64,000 nucleotides of DNA from Companilactobacillus farciminis KCTC 3681 = DSM 20184 (GTDB lineage Bacteria; Bacillota; Bacilli; Lactobacillales; Lactobacillaceae): NCBI RefSeq assembly GCF_002706745.1, contig NZ_CP017702.1:682001-746000 (forward strand), written 5' to 3'. The position numbers and the translations under genes are program-made. The notes under the pieces were generated by a model that searched no databases, was not told where the DNA came from, and worked only from the letters and a program-made list of their open reading frames with translations. Positions 54,301 through 63,995 of this stretch are shown here, one piece after another (the first letter of the stretch is position 1; every line of letters begins with the position of its first letter).

Positions 54301-54817
54301 CTGGGGTGATTTGAATCTTTCAACTAAGGAAGAGAATGAAATTAGTCTGATTACTTACGATAATTATGGTAGAAAGAGCAACACTATCAATTATTCAGTT
54401 ATTTACCAAAATAAAGATCTGTCACTAGACGTAAACGATTACCGCTTCAATCCAGTTAACTTAGGTGGAAAAAAGTTGATTTCACGTCAAGGAGATTGGG
54501 ATGTAAAGGTAAATAGTTACAATGCCAAATGTCAATTATTTGCTCAACAGACGAGTGACTTTGTTTTAGAAAATAATTTTAATACGGTTATGAACGCTGG
54601 GATGATTTTCAAAGATGAAAATGATGACGTTCGTTCCTTAATAGATGAGAAACAATTGATAGCTTATGACTCAACTGGTGGAAAAGTTGATAAGGTCACT
54701 GATGTTGCTGACGCTTGGGATAGTGATGAAGGTATCTTGTTACAATTAAATGGTTTGAATTTGCCAGGAGAATATTCAAGTGAATTAACTTGGACCTTAG
54801 TTGATAGTGATATGTAA
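51307..54817 (+). pseudogene. Lectin-like/WxL-like surface protein gene, frameshifted near its 3' end
   Basis: Surface protein interrupted by a frameshift. The first frame (951 codons, 51307-54162) has a signal peptide (about 1-32), an L-type lectin-like domain (about 60-400; SDGIALVIQND, IALEFDTIRNANKF) and several bacterial Ig-like repeats. It runs into a stop at 54160. The +1 frame is open from just before and continues the protein, TDGENYYISQTDLREF on, to a C-terminal domain ending SSELTWTLVDSDM, typical of WxL domains, and a stop at 54815. The junction is near TATTACATATACTGACGG; one extra base would explain it. It may be a pseudogene, a programmed shift or an assembly error. GGGGAAA precedes the ATG. 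Confidence 0.8.
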
Positions 54818-54856
54818 AAAAAGACCTCGTTAGATTAATTTCTAGCGAGGTCTTTT
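54816..54856. terminator. Bidirectional terminator
   Basis: AAAAAAGACCTCGTTAGA with TCTAGCGAGGTCTTTT, between convergent surface protein genes. Confidence 0.88.
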
Positions 54857-54860
54857 GATC

Positions 54861-55886
54861 CTAAATATTTAAATATTTACTTTCAATATAGTAGCCATCT
54901 TTTAATTCAGCCCAAACGCTGTAGTTGTCGAGTTGGACCAATTGTTTAACAAAAACATTTTGACCACCTTGATAGCGTTGATTGTCCATGTCACCGTAAG
55001 GAGTCTTCCAAGCAGTGATGTATTGGTCACGATAATACATGATTTTGACAGCCTTATTGATTGGCATGTTGTCGATAACCGAGTAAGTGTAACTGATATT
55101 TTCGGCCGATTGAGCAAGTGGACTGTTCAACATTTCTTGACGAGGTGATGTTTGTTTGATGATTTTAGTAGCGATACTTTCAGTACTAGGAACCCAAGTA
55201 TTGCCACCCAAGTTGTACCAAACTGTTCCGTTGTATGTTTCTTGAACAGCTCGATAGACTTTCCAAGAAGTTCCGTAAGGCAAAGTTTTTTCTAGAGGAA
55301 CTTTATTGAGTGGTTGATCAAAGACTTTTACGTTAGCGGAAGTTTCGACGAATAGGTCTTTATTAGTTCGATATTTTTTAATAGGAAGAACATTGTAAAT
55401 ATATTCTTGTTCCTGAACTTTAGATGTGAATTGACCGTTAGCTTTTTTAGGAGAGTGGACTAAGAAATGGTCAGCTTCTTCTAAAGGTTGCGTATCGAAT
55501 TCGCGATTTAAGTCACCAACCAAGTATTGCGGATCAGAAATCAATTTACCTTCAGTATTGCGATGGTAAACAATTACCGGAGCCGAAAGCTGACTGGCAT
55601 AAACTAGATAGATTCCGTCAGAATTGGGGATGAATGTTTGTTGGAAGTTAGTTACTGAGGACAAAACATATCCGGGTATTTCTTGCCAAGGAATATCTAA
55701 TTTATCTAAATAATGGCCTTTGATAGTGACCGGTTTAGCGATATCTTTACCCAAAGAATTGACATAGTGGACCTTGATCTCAACATCATCGCGGGTTAAT
55801 TTTTTGATTTTAGGTGATAATACATCATTTTCCATAGTCTTTTCCCCGTTATGGGAAAAATGGTGCTGACGAGTTTTCTTTCCCAT
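54861..55886 (-). CDS. MucBP and SLAP-type module protein without signal peptide
   Basis: A 341-residue protein. Residues about 35-100 and 100-170 are MucBP-like modules (VEIKVHYVNSLGKDIAKPV; APVIVYHRNTEGKLI), and about 175-341 holds SLAP/SH3-like modules (SANVKVFDQPLNKVP...NTWVP; AVKIMYYRDQYITAWKT; YSVWAELKDGYYIESKYL). Such modules bind mucin or cell-wall glycans outside the cell, yet the N-terminus (MGKKTRQHHFSHNGEKTMEND) has no hydrophobic stretch. The ATG at 55886 has AAGGGA upstream; a second ATG at 55838 also has GGGGA but no signal either. Export route or fragment status is unknown. Confidence 0.75.
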   Translation of the reverse strand: MGKKTRQHHFSHNGEKTMENDVLSPKIKKLTRDDVEIKVHYVNSLGKDIAKPVTIKGHYLDKLDIPWQEIPGYVLSSVTNFQQTFIPNSDGIYLVYASQLSAPVIVYHRNTEGKLISDPQYLVGDLNREFDTQPLEEADHFLVHSPKKANGQFTSKVQEQEYIYNVLPIKKYRTNKDLFVETSANVKVFDQPLNKVPLEKTLPYGTSWKVYRAVQETYNGTVWYNLGGNTWVPSTESIATKIIKQTSPRQEMLNSPLAQSAENISYTYSVIDNMPINKAVKIMYYRDQYITAWKTPYGDMDNQRYQGGQNVFVKQLVQLDNYSVWAELKDGYYIESKYLNI

Positions 55887-56177
55887 AATAATTCCCTTCT
55901 AACATTAAATTATTGTCATTCTAACATGAAAAAATCAGTAGGATTCCTTTTATATAGGTATCTTAAAGATATTTAAAGGAAAAATAATAAACAGTAAAGA
56001 CTTTTTTAACAATTTTGCCACAAGTGAGTATTATGGAATAAATTTTTTTCTAAAAGTCAAATGAATCGTCTTAAAACATATATCACTTTTATAAAAATAA
56101 TATTGTGTAATGTGAATTAATATACTATTTGTATCGTGATATAATTTCTTCGCTAATATGAAGAAAGGGGTTTCATC
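55887..56177. promoter_or_regulatory. Divergent promoter region of the MucBP and Ig-like surface genes
   Basis: AT-rich, no gene seen. The + strand gene has an extended -10 (TGATATAAT, 56137-56145) and AGAAAGGGG as ribosome site before 56178. No clear operator. Confidence 0.45.
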
Positions 56178-58148
56178 ATGAAGAAATTAAACGTTAAATG
56201 GGCTTTCCTAATTGCCATGTTAACATTTATGGCTGCATGCCTTTTCTCTGACAAGATTCAGCGAGAAGTATCGGCCAATGAAGAGATTCCCGTAGAAGAT
56301 ATCACACCTTATAAAACACCAACTGGAGATGTTAGAAAATTTTTAGGTATTTGGATGACATCTGGTTATAATCTCCAGCCACAACCAAATAACTATACCG
56401 TAGTTGATAGTTCGACAACTCTGAGAACTGACCAAGGGAGATCCTTTTGGACAGCACTTTTTACTATAACATCATGGGCACACTATCAATGGTATGAAAC
56501 AACTGATGGAACAAAATGGACTGAAGTCTCTAAAAAGAATGGTGGAACAAAGAAGAATTTAACAGTTACTCCTAAAGAAATAGGTACGAAATATTATCAA
56601 CAGGAAGTACAGTGGTACATGGCAATTCCAACGATTCTTGCACCAACCGTCTATTCAAAAGTTGCGGCTGTTCATGCCTTAGATAAACACGTTTCTGCAA
56701 CTGACGTTGAGGTTTCAGTCGATGATGATTATATTTATAACTATGATTCCGAAATTACTACAACTTCAACTTATGCTCACGCTAAAGTTACGCCTACTAA
56801 TTTTACTGGCGATATCAAGTGGAGCATCGATAATACTGATTTAGCAACGATTGATGAAGATTCCGGATTGATCACGGCTAATACGAGAACTAAATCGGGA
56901 GTTGTTACGGTAACGGCAACAGCTATCAACAATGACGGTACTAAGGTTTCTGGCAGTGCTGAAGTTACCGTTGGTGGTGGTTTGGAAGATCAAACTGTCA
57001 AAGCCGGAGAAACCGCTAAATTTGAATTGATGGGTAATATTGGCGAGTTTGATGAACAGGAAGATATGAATTATTCGATTCGTTGGTTCAAAGAAGATCC
57101 AATTACGCATGAACAATCAGAAATCGAAGTTGGTAATAATGCAACTTCACATACAACTCCTAAGACGACTTTAAATGATGATGGTACGTTATTCTTTGCT
57201 TATATCACGGTTAAAGCTAATGGTAAAACTTATGAGTATACGACTAATGAAGCAACTTTGCACGTTTTACCCGATGGAGGTCCGGATATTTCTCTAGAAG
57301 ATACTTTGGAAAATAAGACCTTTGACAATAGCAGTGATAATTCGACCAATCTCTATGACGTTAATAGCGATGATAATGTAGTCTTTAAAACCACTATTAC
57401 TAACAATAGTAGTAGCGGACAACTAAAAGATGCAACGTACAATTTGCCATTACGTGCTGGAACAACGATTAATAAGGTTACTTTGGATGATCAAGAATTA
57501 AGTGATACGGATTATGAAGTCAAAAAAGATTCGGATTCCAATGAATTGACTCTAATTGTAAAGAATATCAATCTAGGTATTCAGAAGTCAGCCGATTTGG
57601 TAGTTGATACCACGGTAGGGACAGTCAATAAGCGTGAAAGTTATCGTTCAATTGCTTATTTGACGGGAACAGATGATTCCGGAAGCAGTGTCCAAAAAAT
57701 CGGTACGCCACGTTCTTTGAATTTAACGACTAATAAATTGGAGTATACGATCAAAGATATTGACTATGGTTCAATCAAACCAATTGGCAACGATCAAGTG
57801 ATTTTCCGCCAAAACAATGAGAGCAATTGGCCAGATAATGTTATGGACGTCGACGATATGAGAAGAGATAAAACACCAATCACCTTGTCAGTTTCTCAAG
57901 ACAGTGATTTTGTTAGTGAAGATAGCAAGAATACCTTGGCTGGACATTTGAAATTTTTTGATGACGATTATGAACAGGACTTATTAACTGGTTCAGCCAT
58001 CATTTCTCAAACAAAATCGGGTCAAGAAATGACTTCTTTAAGCTGGCAAGCAGATAAAGGAATCCTTTTAGAATTGGACAATAAGCAATTAAATGCCTCA
58101 GGTAATTACGAAACGAAATTAAACTGGGTCTTTACCGACAGTATTTAA
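56178..58148 (+). CDS. Secreted Ig-like (BIG2) surface protein with WxL-like C-terminus
   Basis: Surface protein of 656 residues. Signal peptide about 1-34 (FLIAMLTFMAACLFSDKIQREVSA; cut near SANEE; the AAC is not a convincing lipobox). Residues about 60-175 are Trp-rich and unassigned; about 185-270 is a BIG2-type domain (VTPTNFTGDIKWSIDNTDLA); about 275-365 is Ig-like; about 385-500 is a DUF11-like repeat (VVFKTTITNNSSSGQ). The end, SWQADKGILLELDNKQLNAS then KLNWVFTDSI, resembles a degenerate WxL domain that would bind peptidoglycan. It and the 51307 gene share this C-terminal type. Confidence 0.78.
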   Translation: MKKLNVKWAFLIAMLTFMAACLFSDKIQREVSANEEIPVEDITPYKTPTGDVRKFLGIWMTSGYNLQPQPNNYTVVDSSTTLRTDQGRSFWTALFTITSWAHYQWYETTDGTKWTEVSKKNGGTKKNLTVTPKEIGTKYYQQEVQWYMAIPTILAPTVYSKVAAVHALDKHVSATDVEVSVDDDYIYNYDSEITTTSTYAHAKVTPTNFTGDIKWSIDNTDLATIDEDSGLITANTRTKSGVVTVTATAINNDGTKVSGSAEVTVGGGLEDQTVKAGETAKFELMGNIGEFDEQEDMNYSIRWFKEDPITHEQSEIEVGNNATSHTTPKTTLNDDGTLFFAYITVKANGKTYEYTTNEATLHVLPDGGPDISLEDTLENKTFDNSSDNSTNLYDVNSDDNVVFKTTITNNSSSGQLKDATYNLPLRAGTTINKVTLDDQELSDTDYEVKKDSDSNELTLIVKNINLGIQKSADLVVDTTVGTVNKRESYRSIAYLTGTDDSGSSVQKIGTPRSLNLTTNKLEYTIKDIDYGSIKPIGNDQVIFRQNNESNWPDNVMDVDDMRRDKTPITLSVSQDSDFVSEDSKNTLAGHLKFFDDDYEQDLLTGSAIISQTKSGQEMTSLSWQADKGILLELDNKQLNASGNYETKLNWVFTDSI

Positions 58149-58183
58149 AAAACGAAGTGGATAAATGTCCGCTTCGTTTTTTT
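58148..58183 (+). terminator. Terminator
   Basis: AAAACGAAGTGGA, loop, TCCGCTTCGTTTTTTT. Confidence 0.85.
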
Positions 58184-58245
58184 GGTAAAAATCACAATGT
58201 TCCAATATAATTAAGATAATGTAAAAATAGAGGTGGGTGATATTA

Positions 58246-58800
58246 ATGAAAAAGTATTTTTTGGGAATCGTTTTATTGTTGATGACAGGAGTGATTGTTG
58301 GTTGTTCTAACGGATCTAATAGTTCTGACAATAACTCAGCAGCTAATAGTGAGTTAGTCGAAAAAACTAAGGTCAGCGTCAATGAGGCCATCAAAGTCTA
58401 TCAAAAGAACTTTCCTAAAGCTGATATTGTTTCGATTGAATTGGAAAAGCATTTGGGCAAGCCAGTTTATACGATTGAGGGTGCTGACAAAACGACCGAA
58501 TATCAGCTCAACATTAATGCCATCAATAAGAAGATTAAGCAAAAGTCAGAAGAACCTTTGGATGAAGAAGACCGTTCTGAAGCTAAGACAGAAAAGTTAA
58601 ATCTGAAAAAGATAATCAGTTTAAAAAAGGCTGCTCAAATTGCTCAAAAAGCTGCTAAAGGTGGAAAAGCTACGGAATTTAAATTAGAGCAAGACTTAGG
58701 CGTGACTTTTTGGGAAGTTAAAGTAGTTAATGGCAGTTCTGAAACTGAAGTGCAAATTCATGCTCAAAAGGGTAAAGTTCTTAAAACTGAAAAAGATTAA
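58246..58800 (+). CDS. PepSY-domain lipoprotein
   Basis: Membrane-anchored lipoprotein of 184 residues: signal peptide with lipobox GVIVGC (Cys about 20), a Ser/Asn-rich linker, then two PepSY modules (about 45-100, VNEAIKVYQKNFPKADIVSI; about 125-180, LKKAAQIAQKAAKGGKATEF). PepSY domains are often protease inhibitors or regulators of the cell envelope. The ATG at 58246 has AGGTGG upstream and gives a proper signal peptide; GTG at 58237 is less likely. Single gene with its own terminator. Confidence 0.88.
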   Translation: MKKYFLGIVLLLMTGVIVGCSNGSNSSDNNSAANSELVEKTKVSVNEAIKVYQKNFPKADIVSIELEKHLGKPVYTIEGADKTTEYQLNINAINKKIKQKSEEPLDEEDRSEAKTEKLNLKKIISLKKAAQIAQKAAKGGKATEFKLEQDLGVTFWEVKVVNGSSETEVQIHAQKGKVLKTEKD

Positions 58801-58808
58801 TTATGATA

Positions 58809-58842
58809 CAAAAAAACACGAAGCAAATGGCTTCGTGTTTTT
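58809..58842. terminator. Bidirectional terminator
   Basis: AAAAAACACGAAGC, AAATG, GCTTCGTGTTTTT between the convergent PepSY gene and clpE. Confidence 0.88.
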
Positions 58843-58857
58843 GTTTAGCACCACTAA

Positions 58858-61056
58858 TTATTCTTCAGTATCAGGTGCACTATACTTAGAAATTTTAATT
58901 TCATCTTTGTCGACGTGAGCTTCTAGTTGTTTATCCTTTGGATGATCTAAGAAGTAGTCGGCAACTTTATCTTCAATTTGTTCTTCAATCACACGACGAA
59001 GTGGACGAGCACCCATCTTAGGGTTGTAGCCCAAATCAACTAATTTATCTTTAGCATCTTTAGTTACATGAATGCTTAGACCTTGATCAGCAATCATCTT
59101 GTTGGTGTCATCTAGCATTAAGTCGACGATCTTCAAGAGGTTGTCCTTAGTCAAGGAGTTGAATTCAACGATACCATCGAATCTGTTTAAGAATTCTGGT
59201 TTGAAGTATTCAGATAAGCGATTCATGATTGAATTTGTTTGACCATTTGCTTCAGCACTGAATCCGACATTAGCTTCTTGCACACCTTGTCCGGCATTTG
59301 AAGTCATGATGATGATAGTGTCTTTGAAACTGACAGTTCTACCTTGAGAGTCTGTCAAACGACCGTCATCGAGGATCTGCAAGAACATGTGCATAACATC
59401 AGGATGAGCCTTTTCAATTTCATCTAGTAGAACTAGACTGTATGGATTACGACGAACTTTTTCAGTCAATTGACCGGCTTCTTCGTAACCGACATACCCT
59501 GGAGGCGAACCGATCAACTTAGAAATTGAATGCTTTTCCATGTACTCAGACATGTCGAAACGAATCATTGAATCCTCAGAACCGAATAGTTCACGAGCAA
59601 GTTGTTTAGCAAGTTCAGTTTTACCAACACCAGTAGGTCCAACGAATAGGAAGGAACCGATTGGACGACCGGACTTGTTAAAACCAACTCTGTTACGACG
59701 AATTGCACGTGCTACATCACCGACGGCCTTATCTTGACCAATCAAGTGCTTCTTCAAATCTGGTTCCAAGTTCTTTAATTGAGCTTGTTCGTTAGATTGT
59801 AATTCACCGACAGGGATGTTGGTCTTTTCTTCGATAATTTTTTCGATTTCTTTATCGGTAACGATATTTTGACCAGCGGGTTCATCTTTGTTGCTGTTCT
59901 TCATATCTTGGAATTTTGTAACTTGATCACGATAATAAGCGGCTTTTTCGTAATCTTCATTACGTAGGGCAGCTTGCTTTTGGACTTCAGCATCAGAGAT
60001 CTTGTTGTCTAAGTCAGCTACGTCAACGTGATTGATTTGTAGATTCTTCTTTGAACCAGCTTCATCGATCAAATCAATGGCTTTATCAGGCAAGAATCTA
60101 TCTTGAATGTAACGAGCTGATAGTTCAGCAGCAGCCTTGATAGCCTCATTAGAGTATTTAACGTGATGATAATCTTCATATTTAGGTTGAAGACCCTTGA
60201 GAATTTGAACAGTTTCATCGACTGTTGGCTCGTTGACTTGAACGGGTTGAAGACGACGTTCTAGGGCAGAGTCTTTTTCAATGGTCCGATATTCATTTAA
60301 AGTGGTTGCACCGACTAGTTGAATGTCGCCACGAGCTAGGGCAGGTTTCAAAACGTTCCCAGCATCCATGCCACCTTCAGCGTTACCAGCACCAACGATT
60401 TCGTGAATTTCATCAATGAAGAGGATGATATTCTTATTCTTTTGGAGTTCGTTGATAAGTTGTTGCATTCTTTGTTCAAATTGACCACGGACACCAGTAC
60501 CTTGAACTAGGGAAACAACGTCTAAACGTACAACATGTTTGTTTTGTAGTTTTTCTGGTACATCGCCATCAACAATCTTTTGAGCAAGACCTTCAACAAC
60601 AGCAGTTTTACCAACACCTGCTTCACCAATTAAAACAGGGTTGTTCTTAGTTCTTCTATTTAATATTTCAATTACTCGATTAATTTCCTTGTCACGACCA
60701 ATGACCGGATCAATCTGTCCTTTTTTAGCAAGGTCAGTAAGATCGACACCGTATTGATCTAAGACTCCGTTACCTCTAGGTCTGCGACCATTTCCATTGC
60801 CGCCACCAGTTTGGGTTTGGGGACCTTGTTGCTCGAAAGCATTAGGTTGTTGTGCGCCGTTTAAGGCGTTGAACAAGTCTTCAAAACTAGAAAATCCACC
60901 GTTCGGATTTTGTGCCATATTATTCATACCTTCGTTAGCTTGATTTCTTAATTTTTGATAACAGTTTTGGCAGAGATTGATTTCTGTCCTTTGACCGTTA
61001 ACACTTGTATAAAGATGAATTGTTGCTTCATTCTTATGACAATTCTGACATAACAT
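58858..61056 (-). CDS. clpE: ATP-dependent Clp protease ATP-binding subunit ClpE
   Basis: AAA+ unfoldase that feeds damaged proteins to ClpP and helps disaggregation. Of 732 residues, the N-terminal zinc finger [16 protein letters not shown]...LCQNCYQKL marks ClpE rather than ClpC. Then follow D1 (about 95-330; [15 protein letters not shown]), a UVR motif in the middle region ([23 protein letters not shown]) and D2 (about 430-700; [50 protein letters not shown]). The ATG at 61056 has AAGGTGGGG upstream; GTG at 61062 would add two residues. A CIRCE operator overlaps its promoter. Confidence 0.95.
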   Translation of the reverse strand: MLCQNCHKNEATIHLYTSVNGQRTEINLCQNCYQKLRNQANEGMNNMAQNPNGGFSSFEDLFNALNGAQQPNAFEQQGPQTQTGGGNGNGRRPRGNGVLDQYGVDLTDLAKKGQIDPVIGRDKEINRVIEILNRRTKNNPVLIGEAGVGKTAVVEGLAQKIVDGDVPEKLQNKHVVRLDVVSLVQGTGVRGQFEQRMQQLINELQKNKNIILFIDEIHEIVGAGNAEGGMDAGNVLKPALARGDIQLVGATTLNEYRTIEKDSALERRLQPVQVNEPTVDETVQILKGLQPKYEDYHHVKYSNEAIKAAAELSARYIQDRFLPDKAIDLIDEAGSKKNLQINHVDVADLDNKISDAEVQKQAALRNEDYEKAAYYRDQVTKFQDMKNSNKDEPAGQNIVTDKEIEKIIEEKTNIPVGELQSNEQAQLKNLEPDLKKHLIGQDKAVGDVARAIRRNRVGFNKSGRPIGSFLFVGPTGVGKTELAKQLARELFGSEDSMIRFDMSEYMEKHSISKLIGSPPGYVGYEEAGQLTEKVRRNPYSLVLLDEIEKAHPDVMHMFLQILDDGRLTDSQGRTVSFKDTIIIMTSNAGQGVQEANVGFSAEANGQTNSIMNRLSEYFKPEFLNRFDGIVEFNSLTKDNLLKIVDLMLDDTNKMIADQGLSIHVTKDAKDKLVDLGYNPKMGARPLRRVIEEQIEDKVADYFLDHPKDKQLEAHVDKDEIKISKYSAPDTEE

Positions 61057-61094
61057 ACGCACCCCACCTTTCCTCTATCACAGGATACAACGGT

Positions 61095-61130
61095 AGTATA
61101 TAATTAGCACTCGACGAATGCAAGTGCTAA
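61095..61130 (-). promoter_or_regulatory. clpE promoter with CIRCE operator
   Basis: TTAGCACTC (61104-61112), 9 bp, AAGTGCTAA (61122-61130) matches the HrcA operator CIRCE in 17 of 18 arm positions. The minus-strand promoter is TTGCAT (61123-61118), 17 bp, TATACT (61100-61095), so the operator covers the -35 and spacer. No CtsR heptad pair is seen. Confidence 0.88.
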
Positions 61131-61208
61131 GTCTTGAGATTGAAAAATTTTATTATATTAATAGTAGATAAAAATATTTTTTCAAATTTCTTTGAAAAAG
61201 TTTGATAA

Positions 61209-61321
61209 TATAAACGCTTTCAGGCAGTAGCGTTGTAAGCGTTAAACGTCTTATCGCAGTTGACTTATATTAACTTTTTTTGAGCATGCCCCTTGTGAAA
61301 AATGAAAGATAATGGTAAATT
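61209..61321 (+). promoter_or_regulatory. ptsHI promoter with cre-like sites
   Basis: Two CcpA-like sites, TATAAACGCTTTCA (61209-61222) and TGTAAGCGTTAAAC (61234-61247), lie about 70-105 bp upstream of a promoter TTGTGA (61293-61298), 17 bp, TAAATT (61316-61321). Each site has one or two mismatches to the consensus. Upstream placement would fit activation rather than roadblock. Inference from motifs only. Confidence 0.5.
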
Positions 61322-61382
61322 AATTAGTGAATATTTGTAGTATTACTACAGAATTTTATAACTATATGGTGAGGTATTTATT

Positions 61383-61649
61383 ATGGAAAAGAAAGAATTT
61401 CACATTATTGCAGAAACAGGAATCCACGCACGTCCAGCTACTATGTTGGTACAAGCAGCTAGCAAGTTCAGCTCAGACATCAACATCGAATTTTCAGGTA
61501 AATCAGTAAACTTGAAGTCAATCATGGGTGTTATGTCACTAGGTGTTGGCCAAGGTGCTGACGTTACAATTACAGCCGATGGTGACGATGCTGCTGACGC
61601 AATCGTAGCTATTACAGATACAATGACAAAGGAAGGTTTGGCAGAATAA
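61383..61649 (+). CDS. ptsH: Phosphocarrier protein HPr
   Basis: General PTS phosphocarrier of 88 residues. His-15 in [12 protein letters not shown] receives phosphate from EI and passes it to enzymes II such as ScrA; Ser-46 in [11 protein letters not shown] is the HPr kinase site used with CcpA for carbon catabolite control. Both motifs are intact. ptsI follows with a one-base overlap of stop and start. A TGAGGT ribosome site precedes the ATG. Confidence 0.97.
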   Translation: MEKKEFHIIAETGIHARPATMLVQAASKFSSDINIEFSGKSVNLKSIMGVMSLGVGQGADVTITADGDDAADAIVAITDTMTKEGLAE

Positions 61650-63373
61650 TGGTTAAAACTATTAAAGGGATTGCAGCTAGTGATGGTATCGCAACTGCAG
61701 AAGCATACCTTTTAGTTCAACCAGATTTGTCTTTCACTAAGAAAAGTATTTCAGATGCTGATGCAGAAATCAGTCGTCTTAAAGATGCTATTTCAACATC
61801 AGATGATGAACTAACAAAAATCAGAGATACCGCTAAGGAATCTCTAGGTGAAGAAGAAGCTCAAGTCTTTGATGCACATAAGATGATTTTGGCTGATCCA
61901 GAATTTACGGGTGCCGTTGAACAAGAAGTAAAAGATAAGAATGTTAATGCAGAACAAGCATTGCACGATGTATCAGAAAACTTCATTGCTATCTTTGAAG
62001 GAATGACAGACAACCCATATATGCAAGAAAGAGCAGCCGATGTACGCGATGTCACAAAGCGTGTTATGGCTCATCTACTAGGTGTAGCATTACCAAATCC
62101 AGCATTGATCGACCACGAAGTCGTTATCGTTGCTCATGATTTGACACCAAGTGATACTGCTCAATTAAACAAAAAGTATGTTAAAGGTTTCGTTACTGAT
62201 ATTGGTGGTCGTACAGCCCACTCAGCTATTATGGCTCGTTCTTTGGAACTACCTGCTGTTGTTGGTACAGATACAATCACTAAAGACGTTAAAGAAGGCG
62301 ATACAGTCATCGTTGATGGTTTAGACGGTGCTGCAATTGTTGAACCTACTGATGACGATATCAAACATTACACTGAATTAGCCAAGAAGTTTGCCGAAGA
62401 AAAAGCAGAATGGGAAAAATTAAAGGACGAACCTTCAGTTACAGCTGATGGCAATCACTTTGACATTGCTGCTAATATCGGTACTCCTGATGATTTACAA
62501 GGTGTTATTGAAAATGGTGCCGAAGGTGTCGGTTTGTATCGTACAGAATTCTTGTACATGCAATCAGATAAACTTCCAACTGAAGATGATCAATTTGAGG
62601 CCTACAAGAAGGTTCTTGAAGGAATGAAAGGTAAGCCAGTCGTTGTCCGTACAATGGATATCGGTGGTGACAAACACTTGCCATACCTACCACTTCCAGA
62701 AGAAATGAACCCATTCCTAGGTTACCGTGCTATCCGTATCAGTTTGGATAGACAAGAAATCTTCAGAACACAACTAAGAGCCTTGCTACGTGCATCTGCT
62801 TTTGGTAACTTACGTATCATGTTCCCAATGATTGGTACATTGCAAGAATTTAGAGATGCTAAGAAGGTCTTTGAAGAAGAAAAGGCTAACTTAGTTAACG
62901 ACGGCGTTAAGGTTTCCGACGACATTCAATTAGGAATGATGATGGAAGTTCCTGCAGCTGCTGTTCTTGCTGACCAATTTGCTAAAGAAGTTGACTTCTT
63001 CAGTATTGGAACAAATGATTTGATTCAATATACTATGGCTGCTGATCGTGGTAATGAACACGTTTCATACCTATACCAACCATATAACCCTTCAATCTTG
63101 AGATTGATCAAACATGTTATTGAATCAGCTCATAAAGAAGGCAAGTGGGCTGGTATGTGTGGTGAAGCTGCTGGTGACAACACAATGCTTCCACTACTAT
63201 TGAGCATGGGTCTTGATGAATACTCAATGAGTGCAACATCAGTACTTCGTGTAAGAAGTTTGATGAAGAAGTTGAGCACAAAGGACTTAGCTACATTAGC
63301 TGACCGTGCTGTTAATGAATCAATCACTAATGAAGATAACAAGAAGCTTGTTGAAGAATATCTAAACAAGTAA
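61649..63373 (+). CDS. ptsI: Phosphoenolpyruvate-protein phosphotransferase (enzyme I)
   Basis: First PTS enzyme, which takes phosphate from PEP and transfers it to HPr. Of 574 residues, the N-terminal domain carries the active His in [27 protein letters not shown] motif (about residue 189), and the C-terminal PEP-binding barrel has [47 protein letters not shown] and GMCGEAAGD. Length is standard. The gene overlaps ptsH by one base. The codons are strongly biased toward a small set, as expected of a highly expressed gene. Confidence 0.97.
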   Translation: MVKTIKGIAASDGIATAEAYLLVQPDLSFTKKSISDADAEISRLKDAISTSDDELTKIRDTAKESLGEEEAQVFDAHKMILADPEFTGAVEQEVKDKNVNAEQALHDVSENFIAIFEGMTDNPYMQERAADVRDVTKRVMAHLLGVALPNPALIDHEVVIVAHDLTPSDTAQLNKKYVKGFVTDIGGRTAHSAIMARSLELPAVVGTDTITKDVKEGDTVIVDGLDGAAIVEPTDDDIKHYTELAKKFAEEKAEWEKLKDEPSVTADGNHFDIAANIGTPDDLQGVIENGAEGVGLYRTEFLYMQSDKLPTEDDQFEAYKKVLEGMKGKPVVVRTMDIGGDKHLPYLPLPEEMNPFLGYRAIRISLDRQEIFRTQLRALLRASAFGNLRIMFPMIGTLQEFRDAKKVFEEEKANLVNDGVKVSDDIQLGMMMEVPAAAVLADQFAKEVDFFSIGTNDLIQYTMAADRGNEHVSYLYQPYNPSILRLIKHVIESAHKEGKWAGMCGEAAGDNTMLPLLLSMGLDEYSMSATSVLRVRSLMKKLSTKDLATLADRAVNESITNEDNKKLVEEYLNK

Positions 63374-63381
63374 TTTGTATT

Positions 63382-63418
63382 AAAAAAAAGAGTTCGCATT
63401 TTGCGAGCTCTTTTTTTT
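63382..63418. terminator. Bidirectional terminator after ptsI
   Basis: AAAAAAAAGAGTTCGCA, short loop, TGCGAGCTCTTTTTTTT (one G-U), between convergent ptsI and the TetR gene. Confidence 0.9.
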
Positions 63419-63419
63419 G

Positions 63420-63995
63420 TTAAAATTTTCCATTTAATAAAGCATTTAAGTAATCATCGGCTGTTTTAGTATCAATTTCAGGTTCATCGAATAGACACCA
63501 TTCGAGCATCCCAATTAACAGATCGCTGAAAAAACGTGACAGCATTTTGGCAGGAACTTGATTGGAAGGATTGTCAGCACAATATTGGTAGACTACCTTG
63601 TTGACCTCGTTTTTTAAATATCCGGACATATTGTGCCAAAGGTGTGAATTAACTCCATTATTTTGCTTAATGCTGTTCAAAAGTGATTCATTGCTGTGGA
63701 AAAATCCCAGTAATAAATTAAAAACGTTCACCAAAGTATTACGATCAGAGGTATCCTTTGATAACTGTTCGAGTACATCTTTAGCAATGTAGGACCAGAG
63801 ATATTGAAGTAAGTCGATTTTGTCATCGAAATAGTTGTAAAAGGTAGCTCTTGGGTATTCGCTTCTTTGGCAAATATCATTAACTGTGATTTTATCAAAT
63901 TCTTTTTCGCTTAATTCCTCAAACATAGCAATTCGAAAAGCTTTTAATGTTCTTTTAGCTCCTAAGGTCAGGTGTTTAGTCACATCTATCTTCAT
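63420..63995 (-). CDS. TetR family transcriptional regulator
   Basis: A 191-residue regulator beginning MKIDVTKHLTLGAKRTLKAF. The N-terminal helix-turn-helix (about 30-60; FDKITVNDICQRSEYPRATFYNYFDDK pattern) is followed by an all-helical ligand domain of the TetR_C_8/C_33 type (LLGFFHSNESLLNSIKQNN). It is not a close copy of the TetR gene at 35551. Its promoter region is beyond the window end, so the start at 63995 is accepted only as the first in-frame ATG. Target unknown. Confidence 0.85.
   Translation of the reverse strand: MKIDVTKHLTLGAKRTLKAFRIAMFEELSEKEFDKITVNDICQRSEYPRATFYNYFDDKIDLLQYLWSYIAKDVLEQLSKDTSDRNTLVNVFNLLLGFFHSNESLLNSIKQNNGVNSHLWHNMSGYLKNEVNKVVYQYCADNPSNQVPAKMLSRFFSDLLIGMLEWCLFDEPEIDTKTADDYLNALLNGKF

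Noticed and set aside
54125..54817. Treating the 230-codon frame as a separate gene
   Set aside because: It starts inside the preceding frame without a ribosome site or signal peptide and reads as the missing end of the same surface protein.
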